IMG/VR virus record: IMGVR_UViG_3300022745_000147
Location: 1-22,576 of that record
Direction: 5' to 3' (one strand)
From: a virus
Length of the DNA: 22,576 nucleotides
The first letter of the stretch is position 1; every line of letters starts with the position of its first letter. The notes beneath the pieces are model-generated. The model did not search any database. It was given only the letters and a program-made list of their open reading frames with translations, and was not told the origin of the DNA. Shown here piece by piece: positions 5,859 to 13,264 of this stretch. The position numbers and the translations under genes were made by a program.

Positions 5859-8800
5859 TCAATCCTCCAAAACTGCTGTCATTCCACAACGGCAATTGCT
5901 AGTATATACCCCGTTGCAGTTGTAGATACCGCTACTCGTTTGGAGATCGTAGACATGGCCAGAATAATTGAACCCATCGACATCGACGACTTGATTCAAC
6001 GCCACAAGGCCGGAGAATCGGTTAAGCAAGCCGCTAATCGTCTCGGTGTCAGCCGCCGCACCATTTGCGATAGGTTCCAGAAGGCAAGTTTCGCTTGGCG
6101 TAATCGAAGTGAATCCATGTTCACACGCATGAGCTTTTCCACCGCCGATCAACGCAAGGCTTGGAGCAAGGCCGCCCATGATGCCGTGAGAGGCAAGCGA
6201 CAATCCCACTTGCATCGCGTCAAGATCGCTCAAACCATCGAGCTTAAGGCTGTCCCATGCGGCACAGAGCGGGAGTTGATGGTTATGCTTGAGGGTCTCG
6301 GTTTCGTGTGCGTACCGCAGAAGGCCGTCGGTCCATACAACATCGACATCGCCCTTACAGAACAATCCATCGCCGTGGAGGTGTTCGGGGGAAACTGGCA
6401 CGCCACGGGACACCACGCTGCGCGACATGATAAGCGAGTTAAATACCTCATCGACAACGGTTGGGCGGTCGTAATCGTTTGGGTTACCCCGATCAAAGGT
6501 GCCCATTTGACCATCGACGCCGCCAAGTACATACGAACCTTTGCCGAGCAACTTCGCCGCGATGAATCCTTGCGGGGTAAGGAAACGATGATTCTCGGTA
6601 ACGGAGACAACTGCCCCCGATGCAAATCGTACCTTAATAGCCCGGCCTGAGTAATTGGCTCGCATTGCGGCAATCACATCGCGGGCAATAACCTTGGTGC
6701 CGGGGAGCAAGCAATGCGGATGCCCCGGCGGGGTGTTGATCGCGGAATAGTTGACCTTGAACACGCCCCCATCCGGCAACGGAATCACCGCGCCAAGGGG
6801 GACGAACGATTGCCCCAACGGGATGCCGTCCGGGTGCATCTTGGCAATCTGACCACACACCGGGCAGCCGCCCGCCGCCAATTGCCATTTCTTCGCCTTC
6901 ACCACGCCCGACTCCGCCCACGCCGTTTCGTTGCCGGCACTATACGCCCGTGCCGATTCGGTGCGGGCAATCATCTCGGAACGGTAGCCGTCAAACTCGT
7001 CGTAAAGCTCATTTACACGCACCGCAAGCCGTGCCGGAGGTTCGCCCGCGTCCAGACCTTCAGCCAGCGTGTCGCTCAATTGCTGGGCCGTGTAGCCGTT
7101 AACCTCGCCAGCAAGCCGGATCGTGTACCCGCGAACAAACTCCGCCACTTTCGGGTTGCTCACGTTGAAGGTATCGGCGGGGAGGCTAATCGCAGCCATC
7201 GCCGCACCGCCACCGTTGACCAATTGGGCGGTGATAAACGGCTGGATGGCTTCAGCAATCGCACCGTCGTATTCACGGATGATGCTAATCATCTTCGCCA
7301 GGTCCAGACCGCCCGCCGCCTTTTGACCGGACAGGACCGCCACCACATCGCGGCGTTGCAGGGCGAAAACCGCATTGAGCTTGTTTGTCATGCGGCGGAT
7401 AACCTTTTCGGACTCGCCTTCGCGTTCCGTGTCGTCGGCGTTGCCTTTGGTTAGACAGGTGTGCCCGTGGGCAGAAAGCTGAACGATTGTTTTTTCGTCT
7501 CCTTCACGGTGGAGTTGACTACGCGGATATGACTTGTCCGCTGTTCCATCGGTGCCCCCAGAACTTGCGTCGTCATCGGTCCCGGTGTTGTTGTCTGCAT
7601 TGTCAGTACCTCCACCGTTTGCATCTCGATTGCCACCCCCGTTATCACTATCGTCCGGTCGTCCAGTTCCACCGTTACCCTGACCATCCTGACCTCCAAT
7701 CGAAAACCCACCCATGGAAAGCGGTTCGCCTACTTTCTCAATGGGAGTTAATCCAGACGGAACCAACAGCTTATCGGCGTTCTCTTCGTCAATCGGGTCA
7801 TCACCCAGCTTCGCCCGCGCCTCATTCCGCGTCCAATACCCATTCTGCAAGGCCGCAACAATGTCTTGCCGCACTTCGTCACGGTTTTCGGGTACGGGGT
7901 CGTCGTAGCACAAGAAAGCGTCCTCACCCAGCCCGAACGCGGGGAGGATGAAGTGGTTAAGGAACTCTTCATCCATCCGGCAATAGGGAAGGATCGTATT
8001 TTCACGCCATGATGCAAACCCGACCTGTGCCGATGCAAGGTTGGGGTCATTCGCTTTCAGCATCGACACGGGAACACCGAAAACCGCCGCATGTTCTTCA
8101 ATGATAATCTCCCGGTCCCCCTGTTCCGTGGGCATCCAGTTCAACGGCACAACGGACGTATCCCCGGTCAGGAACACGGGCGAGCCTTGCCGGAACGTAC
8201 CACGGAACAGACGAGCCCATTCCTCCTGCAACTCTTTCATCTGGTTGATATTGGTCACATTCGATGCCGACTTCGTGATAACGGCAAGGTCGGGACGGCT
8301 CAGGTTGTCATACCGGCTCTGATCCGTCTCCCGTTGAGCGATGGTGATTTTCTGGGCATCGTAATCGGCTTCGAGCGGTCCCAGCCCATACATCATGTCC
8401 TTCGGGTTGGGAAACGTCTGCTGGAATACCTCGTCTTTCGGGTAGTACTTCATCTGAGTCGCGATGATGCCGTATTGGTATCCCGCAATCATGTCGCCTT
8501 CGGATGGGGCGGCCGGCACGATCTTCACATACTGGGACGGCATCAACCACAACTCTTTGATGCGGCTCATGCTGTCGCCACCGGATCGAAGCGACTCAAC
8601 CACGGGATGAATATAGGTGTTACCCGTCAACGCTCCCATGATGTGACGCATGCAGGAGAACTCAAAGCCCCGCGTTGACGGATTGGGATTGCTCAACAGT
8701 TGCGTGATCGGGTGCCGTTCCATGACCTCTTCAAACTCGCCGCCCCATTCGGTTGCTTTCTGAATCACACCGCTAGAGGGTGCGGTACGCTTCTCGCCAA

Positions 8801-9083
8801 GCATGTACCGATACCGGCCCGGCGTTGCCTTGCGAACGTTGCGAGTCGTATACAGCTTCGTTCCCGACTTCTTGCGGGTGTACAGTCGCAACGGGGTCGC
8901 TGCAATGGCCTTGGCGTTCATCATGACCGCCGCATAGATCCATCCGCGAAATTGATTCACCGCCGTCAGGTAGTTAAACGGGCGTTCCTTCGGGCGTTTG
9001 GTGCCCTGCTCAATCACGTTGACAGACGAGCTTAGGAACTTGTCCGGCGAAGTCTGCGCTTTGATTACCCAGCTATTAGCCAT
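5859..9083 (-). CDS. Portal-MuF fusion protein interrupted by an intein
   Basis: A 1074-codon frame holding three parts. Residues 1-440 are a phage portal of the HK97 type: FRGWIYAAVMMNAKAIAATPLRLY, then HPITQLLSNPNP, and the late segment EEHAAVFGVPVSMLK. Residues 455-530 are a Gly/Asp/Asn-rich linker. Residues 560-790 plus 1064-1074 are a MuF (SPP1 gp7-like) minor head domain: RSEMIARTESARAYSAGN (701-718), CPVC (740-743), FKVNYSAINTPPGHPH, and after the intein CRCGM, which restore the family motif HPxCRC. The intein spans residues 791-1063. Excised, the mature protein would be about 801 residues. The product sits at the capsid vertex and probably delivers the MuF part inside the head. Start ATG overlaps the preceding gene by eight bases. 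Function depends on splicing, since the insertion splits the conserved His/Cys cluster. Confidence 0.88.
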   Translation of the reverse strand: MANSWVIKAQTSPDKFLSSSVNVIEQGTKRPKERPFNYLTAVNQFRGWIYAAVMMNAKAIAATPLRLYTRKKSGTKLYTTRNVRKATPGRYRYMLGEKRTAPSSGVIQKATEWGGEFEEVMERHPITQLLSNPNPSTRGFEFSCMRHIMGALTGNTYIHPVVESLRSGGDSMSRIKELWLMPSQYVKIVPAAPSEGDMIAGYQYGIIATQMKYYPKDEVFQQTFPNPKDMMYGLGPLEADYDAQKITIAQRETDQSRYDNLSRPDLAVITKSASNVTNINQMKELQEEWARLFRGTFRQGSPVFLTGDTSVVPLNWMPTEQGDREIIIEEHAAVFGVPVSMLKANDPNLASAQVGFASWRENTILPYCRMDEEFLNHFILPAFGLGEDAFLCYDDPVPENRDEVRQDIVAALQNGYWTRNEARAKLGDDPIDEENADKLLVPSGLTPIEKVGEPLSMGGFSIGGQDGQGNGGTGRPDDSDNGGGNRDANGGGTDNADNNTGTDDDASSGGTDGTADKSYPRSQLHREGDEKTIVQLSAHGHTCLTKGNADDTEREGESEKVIRRMTNKLNAVFALQRRDVVAVLSGQKAAGGLDLAKMISIIREYDGAIAEAIQPFITAQLVNGGGAAMAAISLPADTFNVSNPKVAEFVRGYTIRLAGEVNGYTAQQLSDTLAEGLDAGEPPARLAVRVNELYDEFDGYRSEMIARTESARAYSAGNETAWAESGVVKAKKWQLAAGGCPVCGQIAKMHPDGIPLGQSFVPLGAVIPLPDGGVFKVNYSAINTPPGHPHCLLPGTKVIARDVIAAMRANYSGRAIKVRFASGAVVSVTENHRFLTPQGFIAAKLLGKGSYVLGGVDGQMGTFDRGNPNDYDRPTVVDEVFNSLIMSRSVVSRGVPVSPEHLHGDGLFCKGDVDVVWTDGLLRYAHETETLKHNHQLPLCAAWDSLKLDGLSDLDAMQVGLSLASHGIMGGLAPSLALIGGGKAHACEHGFTSITPSETCLLEPIANGAAADTETISGLLNRFSGLVALNQVVDVDGFNYSGHVYDLQTSSGIYNCNGVYTSNCRCGMTAVLED
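5895..6713 (-). mobile_element. Intein in the MuF domain, with antisense homing endonuclease
   Basis: Residues 791-1063 of the portal-MuF frame (273 aa). Block A is Cys791-LLPGTKVIA; block B is VVSVTENHRFLTPQGF with T829 and H832 as the T-x-x-H motif; block F/G is SGHVYDLQT (1041-1049) then GVYTSN ending in Asn1063, followed by Cys1064 as +1 residue. The host sequence on both sides closes to a normal HPHCRC. The penultimate residue is Ser, not the usual His. No LAGLIDADG or HNH motif is present in the intein frame itself. About 200 residues separate blocks B and F, more than a mini-intein needs, and that stretch is overlain by the plus-strand endonuclease gene. The central part includes SPEHLHGDG and KGDVDVV, which look ordered and, from memory, recur in MuF-located inteins. 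Confidence 0.88.
5955..6650 (+). CDS. Vsr-like (EDxHD-type) homing endonuclease, antisense within the intein
   Basis: A 231-residue protein coded opposite the intein. ATG at 5955 follows GGAG (5942-5945) with nine bases spacing. Residues 8-42 are a helix-turn-helix: DLIQRHKAGESVKQAANRL then GVSRRTICDRF. Residues 59-90 (FSTADQRKAWSKAAHDAVRG) resemble a NUMOD3-like DNA-binding module. Residues 103-180 are a Vsr/DUF559-type PD-(D/E)XK nuclease: TERELMVMLEGLGF (Glu105), YNIDIAL (Asp131), IAVEVFGGNWHA (Glu142, His149), ARHDKRVKYLIDNGW (Asp159), AVVIVWV. These positions fit the EDxHD catalytic set of Vsr-like homing enzymes such as I-Bth0305I. The C-terminus has CPRC (220-223). It probably cuts intein-less MuF alleles to spread the intein. 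No convincing promoter was seen. The whole gene lies inside the intein with 60 and 63 bases left at the two ends. Confidence 0.85.
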   Translation: MARIIEPIDIDDLIQRHKAGESVKQAANRLGVSRRTICDRFQKASFAWRNRSESMFTRMSFSTADQRKAWSKAAHDAVRGKRQSHLHRVKIAQTIELKAVPCGTERELMVMLEGLGFVCVPQKAVGPYNIDIALTEQSIAVEVFGGNWHATGHHAARHDKRVKYLIDNGWAVVIVWVTPIKGAHLTIDAAKYIRTFAEQLRRDESLRGKETMILGNGDNCPRCKSYLNSPA

Positions 9084-9285
9084 TACCGATTACCTCAATA
9101 TGAGCGGTCGCCACTTCCGCCAACGGCACCATGACGACCGCTTTCCCCGTTTTGTCATTCCCGAACAACACGCCATCCTGAACCGAAAAGTACGTGACGC
9201 CCGGTTGTATGACCTGACCCGGCTTGCCACTGTCGGCCATGACGTTTTGCGTAATCACGCCTTGCGTTTTCGTAGCAGCTTTCAA
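9076..9285 (-). CDS. Small hypothetical protein between terminase and portal
   Basis: About 69 residues. I choose TTG at 9285, overlapping the terminase stop as TTGA and lying six bases after AAAGGGG; a TTG at 9291 in the same frame is too close to that ribosome site. The protein contains VITQNVMADSGKPGQVIQPG, YFSVQDGVLFGNDKTGKAV and VMVPLAEVATAHIEVIG, which suggests an all-beta fold. No family is recognised. It overlaps the portal start by eight bases, so it is part of the head operon. Confidence 0.6.
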   Translation of the reverse strand: MKAATKTQGVITQNVMADSGKPGQVIQPGVTYFSVQDGVLFGNDKTGKAVVMVPLAEVATAHIEVIGNG

Positions 9286-10514
9286 CTCCAACCCCTTTCG
9301 CCAAACATGACTTTCATGCGGTCGTTTTTGATCTCGGGCACGGTAACGGAAAATTCTAGGAAGTCGCTGGCCATCGTCTTTTTACGATTGGCAAGAGCGA
9401 GGGCACATACGCCGTCATCGTGGAGGCCTTGAGGGGCAGTATATCGAACGCCGGTACGGGTGTATTCGTATTCAAACGAATCCAGTTCGTTTTTCAACCA
9501 CCCATCGGGATACCCGATAAGCCCCTGCTGTATCGCCGCCGCCAGACCTTCCATAAGCTGTTGCTTGCTTGGCTGTGTGAACTTGAACCCCTCAACGCGG
9601 GGGAGCTTGGCTTGCAACGCCTCAACAATCGGATCGCCTACGCCGGTCGAGTCGATCAAGGCGGGGACGTTGCCAATGATGCGAATCAGTTTCTCAGTCG
9701 TCTCCCGCCAATTGCCCTGCCACCGTTCCAGAAAGCAAACATGCCCGCGTTCATCCAGACCGACGCATACCGTCCAGTCCTGACTCTTCGCCAAGTCCAC
9801 ACCAAACACCACCGCCTTGGCACTGGACTGGGGGCGGATACATTCCGCGATGGCTTTCAATCCGAACGGGTTGCCGCCATCGTCGGCGGGGATGCCTAAG
9901 AACTCCTGATTGAATACATGCTCGGGCAATTCACGCTTCGCCGCTTCGATTTCGTCGGGGGGAATATGCGGATTCATCGTGGTTGCCAGCCGCCACGACT
10001 TCCAATCCTTTTCCCCGTTCTCGCCACGCATGAACAGCTTATGAGCGAAGTTGCGGCCCTTGGGTGTGTTCAAAAACCACGCATCACCCCGTAAGTCGGT
10101 TAGGGTCGGACGGATCGCCGATTCCCATGCCTCTTGCAAGTTGGGGGCGATGCTGGCTTCGTCAATGATAACGCGGGCATATTTACGAGAGCGGCCGGCA
10201 TCGGGGTCATCCAGTGACCAGAACTCAATCGTGCCACCATTCACAGTACGCAACCGGCGTTCTACCTTGTTTGTCTCCGCCACCGGACGCAACAGGCGGA
10301 ATATCTCTTCCTGTGCCGGGAGAAGTACCTTGTATGACGGTGCGAACCAACCCACGGGCTTACCCTGCAACGCGGGGGCGATCGCCAATTGATGCCCCAG
10401 CGTGGTCTTACCGAAACGCCGCCCGCACTGAAGCACGTTGAACCGTGCCGCATTGCTAATCACCTGGACCTGTCCAGCGTGGGGCTTAGGCAATTTCAAG
10501 GTAACTTCGGGCAC
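9282..10514 (-). CDS. terL: Terminase large subunit (ATPase-nuclease)
   Basis: A 410-residue packaging motor. ATPase part: Walker A CGRRFGKTT (30-38), Walker B ARVIIDEAS with Asp118 and Glu119, coupling motif WFLNTPKGRN (146-155). Nuclease part of RNase H fold: VVFGVDLAKSQDWT with Asp240, ALIDSTGVGD with Asp288, and GLHDDGVCALALA with Asp366/367, the three expected acidic sites. The protein translocates DNA into the prohead through the portal encoded downstream and cuts concatemers. The start is GTG at 10514, five bases after GGAG, and overlaps the upstream gene by 19 bases. It is a little short for the family but complete in motifs. Confidence 0.93.
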   Translation of the reverse strand: MPEVTLKLPKPHAGQVQVISNAARFNVLQCGRRFGKTTLGHQLAIAPALQGKPVGWFAPSYKVLLPAQEEIFRLLRPVAETNKVERRLRTVNGGTIEFWSLDDPDAGRSRKYARVIIDEASIAPNLQEAWESAIRPTLTDLRGDAWFLNTPKGRNFAHKLFMRGENGEKDWKSWRLATTMNPHIPPDEIEAAKRELPEHVFNQEFLGIPADDGGNPFGLKAIAECIRPQSSAKAVVFGVDLAKSQDWTVCVGLDERGHVCFLERWQGNWRETTEKLIRIIGNVPALIDSTGVGDPIVEALQAKLPRVEGFKFTQPSKQQLMEGLAAAIQQGLIGYPDGWLKNELDSFEYEYTRTGVRYTAPQGLHDDGVCALALANRKKTMASDFLEFSVTVPEIKNDRMKVMFGERGWS

Positions 10515-10807
10515 TCGCTCTCCTCATACACAACTTTGATGGTCATCGCGGTCGCTTCCGTTGATTGGCCGGAGTCGATTCGCTCGTCTTTATGGATCAG
10601 ATGGTCGTCGGCCTGGTTCTGGCCTTCCATCGCAACCAGTGTTTTCGCCGCTGCAATCTTGTCGCGTTCAACCACGTACTCGTTATCAATGATCGCCATC
10701 AGCTTTTCGGGTAGCGTTTCTTTCACATCGTTGGGAATCTTCCATCCCTTGCGGATCGCCATCCGGGTGAGCTTGCAATCGGTGCCGGGTTTTAAGTCGC
10801 CTGCCAT
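10496..10807 (-). CDS. Putative terminase small subunit
   Basis: A 103-residue, helical, charged protein immediately before the large terminase gene. The sequence RMAIRKGWKIPNDVKETL, EKLMAIIDNEYVVERDKIAAAKTLVAMEGQNQADD has the form of small DNA-recognition proteins found at this place in many phages, where short helices precede a coiled oligomerisation part. There is no clear helix-turn-helix, so the call rests on position and on the pattern R-D-K-I-A-A-A-K-x-L-x-A-M-E-x-Q-N. It has AAGGA five bases before the ATG. It should bind pac/cos DNA and recruit the motor. Confidence 0.55.
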   Translation of the reverse strand: MAGDLKPGTDCKLTRMAIRKGWKIPNDVKETLPEKLMAIIDNEYVVERDKIAAAKTLVAMEGQNQADDHLIHKDERIDSGQSTEATAMTIKVVYEESECPKLP

Positions 10808-10815
10808 GATGGTCC

Positions 10816-12615
10816 TTAGCTAATCGTTGACGCGGAACCGGAGAAGGTCACAACGGTGCCCGCGTTGAATGGGTTGACGTTCGGGCAATCGTTCATAGTC
10901 GAGGATGAACCGTTGAACGATACGACCGTGCCGGCGCGTTGCCCGGGGTTGAATCGGTCAGACGGCTTCCACGTCACATCGGGCTGAGCTTGGAACGCGG
11001 TCGGGGAACTGAACAGGAGCGGGAAGTGGAGGATGCGGCTGTCATACATCGCCGTCTTGCCCCAATAATCGCCCACCATGAGCAACGCGGGATAACCCTG
11101 CCCGTCGAGGTAGCCGGGGATGGCCCGTACAGGGCCGGATTGGACGTTTAGCTGCGTTCCTACGGGGTCGCTGGCCCAGAGTGAGGTAGCCGTTGACCAA
11201 GTGCCATAGGGCGAGGTGGCGGTCTGGTATTTCAGGTCGAACGTCGATGCGTTGTCGTAGAAGTTGCCCACGCTGGTGATGAGGAAATAGGTAGACCCCC
11301 GCTTGAACATTTGGGGAGCTTCACGGCCCGCCGCCGCTGCCGTGTTTTCGACCGTTTTGGGTGCGTTCGTGGTGTTGAGGTAGTCCGAGGTGAGGCGAGA
11401 GATGCGGAGCGTATTCGCCGCGCCGTTGAGCTGGAAGTTGTAGATGGCGTAGGCGGTCCCATCGTCGTCTTGGAACAGGCTCATGTCCTTGAACTCATAC
11501 GAGTTACCGGATTGGATGCCATCGACCGCCGCCCGGTAGTTCTGAGCTACGAACGTCCCGTCCGGCGTGTCGCATGTCGCGAACGTGGCGAGCATCGGCG
11601 TGTAACCCGCGTTGAAGCAATCATTACCGATGAGGACATACTTGGAAGTCGATGCGTTGTAAATCACATCCGAACGAAGGATAAAACCCGGGCGGGTCGC
11701 CGCCGAGTTGTACACGATGCCGCGATATTCCCACGGCCCGTTAAAGCTGAGGGAGCGATAGCAGACGATACCGGGGGCGAAGTCTTGGCCGAGGTTGTCC
11801 GCACCGCTGCAACGGAATGGGAAGCCGTACCGATACCAGTAATTCCCGAACTTGCGGATAGTGCCCGCATGGGCTTCAAGCCGTTGGTTGTAGTTGTCGA
11901 GAATATAAACGCCACTGGTGTTGTCATACCAGTTGGCCGAAATGACATACGAGAAGGAAGCCACATCGGAACTGGTCGCACCTGATCCAATGGCAATCGC
12001 CTTGATTGTCTGCGAGGTCGATACCGTGATCGGCCCGGTATACGCGGTGGAACCTGCCGAGGGGGTTGAGCCGTCCGTGGTGTAGTAGATGGTCACGCCG
12101 CCCGTTACGCAGGATAGGGAAACGGTCTGAGCGGAGGTGAATCGGCCCGGCGTCACATCGACAACAGGGGCACACGCCCGGCACGCTACCGATGCGTTGT
12201 ACGGACCAATGAACCGCACTTCGGACGCGGACAGGTACGGGTCTGCGGTGTTGACCGCGAACATGGTGAAACGCCAGTGCGCGGCAGCAATCGGTGCGGT
12301 GAGGCTGCGTTGCTCGATCACGTTCTGCAGGAATGCCGTGGTGCCAGTTAGGGCGAGGGTATAGGTGCTGTCATCGGTCGAGTAGTACAGCTTGTAATTC
12401 ATGGACTGTTTGGAATAGTCCGACCCGCCGCTTACTGAACGGGGAGAGATGGCGTAGGCGGTCGGTTGAATCGCCGCCGCAAAGTGGAACTTGGCCGGGT
12501 CATACGTGGCATCGGTGGCGAGGTTGTTATCCCACACATTGGCGAACGATCCGCCAAACGGTAGCGAACCGTCAACGGTCGATGGGATGTAGATTACTGT
12601 CCCTGAAATAGCCAT
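10816..12615 (-). CDS. GH43-like glycosidase/tail fibre or depolymerase candidate
   Basis: A 599-residue modular protein. Residues 1-140 resemble an F5/8-type (discoidin-like) carbohydrate-binding domain (WDNNLATDATYDP, HWRFTMFAV, LSASEVRFIG). Residues 148-226 are a chitobiase/beta-hexosaminidase C-terminal type domain (FTSAQTVSLS, VTIYYTTDGSTPSAGSTAYTG, TIKAIAIGSG). Residues 236-550 are a five-bladed GH43 propeller close to subfamily 24 exo-beta-1,3-galactanases: RLEAHAGTIRKFGNYWYRYG, FKDMSLFQDDDGTAYAIYN with Asp377, and GREAPQMFKRGSTYFLITS with likely acid Glu432. The usual GH43 base Asp at the first blade is not evident, as reported for subfamily 24. The C-terminus holds two copies of AGTVV-x-F-x-GS-x-ST. 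No signal peptide. Likely a virion protein degrading host surface glycan; a lysis-time enzyme is an alternative. Confidence 0.72.
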   Translation of the reverse strand: MAISGTVIYIPSTVDGSLPFGGSFANVWDNNLATDATYDPAKFHFAAAIQPTAYAISPRSVSGGSDYSKQSMNYKLYYSTDDSTYTLALTGTTAFLQNVIEQRSLTAPIAAAHWRFTMFAVNTADPYLSASEVRFIGPYNASVACRACAPVVDVTPGRFTSAQTVSLSCVTGGVTIYYTTDGSTPSAGSTAYTGPITVSTSQTIKAIAIGSGATSSDVASFSYVISANWYDNTSGVYILDNYNQRLEAHAGTIRKFGNYWYRYGFPFRCSGADNLGQDFAPGIVCYRSLSFNGPWEYRGIVYNSAATRPGFILRSDVIYNASTSKYVLIGNDCFNAGYTPMLATFATCDTPDGTFVAQNYRAAVDGIQSGNSYEFKDMSLFQDDDGTAYAIYNFQLNGAANTLRISRLTSDYLNTTNAPKTVENTAAAAGREAPQMFKRGSTYFLITSVGNFYDNASTFDLKYQTATSPYGTWSTATSLWASDPVGTQLNVQSGPVRAIPGYLDGQGYPALLMVGDYWGKTAMYDSRILHFPLLFSSPTAFQAQPDVTWKPSDRFNPGQRAGTVVSFNGSSSTMNDCPNVNPFNAGTVVTFSGSASTIS

Positions 12616-12938
12616 TAAATCGGCTCCTGTGCAATGCCCGTCACGGCGGGATTGGTCTTACTCATGTCTTTCAACCCCGCGTCGAGGTCGCCAAGGTCGA
12701 TCTTCCCGTCTTGGTTTATGTCCGATCTGACATCGGGGAAGAGCGTGTTTTGCGTCTCCAGAAACACAACGCCGGCCCACGATTGGGCAAGCTGGTCCAA
12801 CGTCCCCCGCGACAGCACATCCGTCTCCGTGGTCAGCAATCGGCCATTGCTGATCGCCGACACGACAATCTTACCGTCCCGATAGAAACAATCGATGCAC
12901 ACGGAGAAGTCAGGGGCGTATGTGGCGGTGTCGGTCAT
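12615..12938 (-). CDS. Dockerin/EF-hand-like calcium-loop protein
   Basis: A 107-residue protein. Residues 1-75 show beta-type sequence (FSVCIDCFYRDGKIVVSAI, GVVFLETQNTLFPD). Residues 73-91 carry SDINQDGKIDLGDLDAGLK, a clean dockerin/EF-hand calcium-binding loop (D-x-N-x-D-G-x-I-D-x-x-D) with its following helix. Only one such repeat is seen, where bacterial dockerins usually have two. It shares TAATG with the GH43 gene, so the two are co-translated, and it may hold or cap that protein, or serve a calcium-dependent contact at the tail tip. No signal peptide. Confidence 0.6.
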   Translation of the reverse strand: MTDTATYAPDFSVCIDCFYRDGKIVVSAISNGRLLTTETDVLSRGTLDQLAQSWAGVVFLETQNTLFPDVRSDINQDGKIDLGDLDAGLKDMSKTNPAVTGIAQEPI

Positions 12939-13264
12939 TTTGCCACCTCCAGAATCAACCGTTTGCGGGAGATGGAGTATTGAATCTTGGTGCCAGCCGC
13001 CATCGCGTCCAGACGGCTCAGGACGCGTTTGCCGATGCTTAGCAGAGGAGTCCCGCGATACGTCTTGCGGATGCGTAGAATGCCCGTTTCCGGCCCGTAG
13101 AGGTTGCCATTCAGGAAGGCATTGGGATACATAACGCGGATAACTTCAACGTGGCGATGATCCGCCTTATAGGTGTCGAGGTAATACTTGACGGGCATCG
13201 GGCGATTCTTGCGGTGACGCGATTTGATGTCGGCGATGAAATCCGTGAACTCGATGCGGTTCAT
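12935..13264 (-). CDS. Hypothetical protein before the dockerin-like gene
   Basis: A 109-residue basic protein. It reads FTDFIADIKSRHRKNRPMP, YYLDTYKADHRHVEVIRVMYPNAF, NLYGPETGILRIRKTYRG, LLSIGKRVLSRLDAMAAGTK, QYSISRKRLILEVAK. The mix of helix and strand and the many Arg/Lys residues would fit a nucleic-acid or virion protein, but I recognise no family. It overlaps the next gene by ATGA and the preceding membrane-protein gene by one base (TGATG). Confidence 0.6.
   Translation of the reverse strand: MNRIEFTDFIADIKSRHRKNRPMPVKYYLDTYKADHRHVEVIRVMYPNAFLNGNLYGPETGILRIRKTYRGTPLLSIGKRVLSRLDAMAAGTKIQYSISRKRLILEVAK

Noticed and set aside
5857-5895. Longer start of the 73-aa gene at 5895
   Set aside because: It would read through intein/extein junction bases and has no ribosome site, while GTG 5856 follows GGAGGA.
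6000-6650. LAGLIDADG or HNH endonuclease in the intein frame
   Set aside because: No such motif is found in the minus-strand translation; the nuclease signature is on the plus strand only.
5895-6713. Split intein with the endonuclease between the halves (fractured gene)
   Set aside because: The minus-strand frame is open from block A to block G without stop, so one contiguous intein is encoded.
6714-7454. Plus-strand 246-codon frame opposite the MuF extein
   Set aside because: Arg/His-rich complement of a conserved domain; no family motif. It contrasts with the endonuclease frame.
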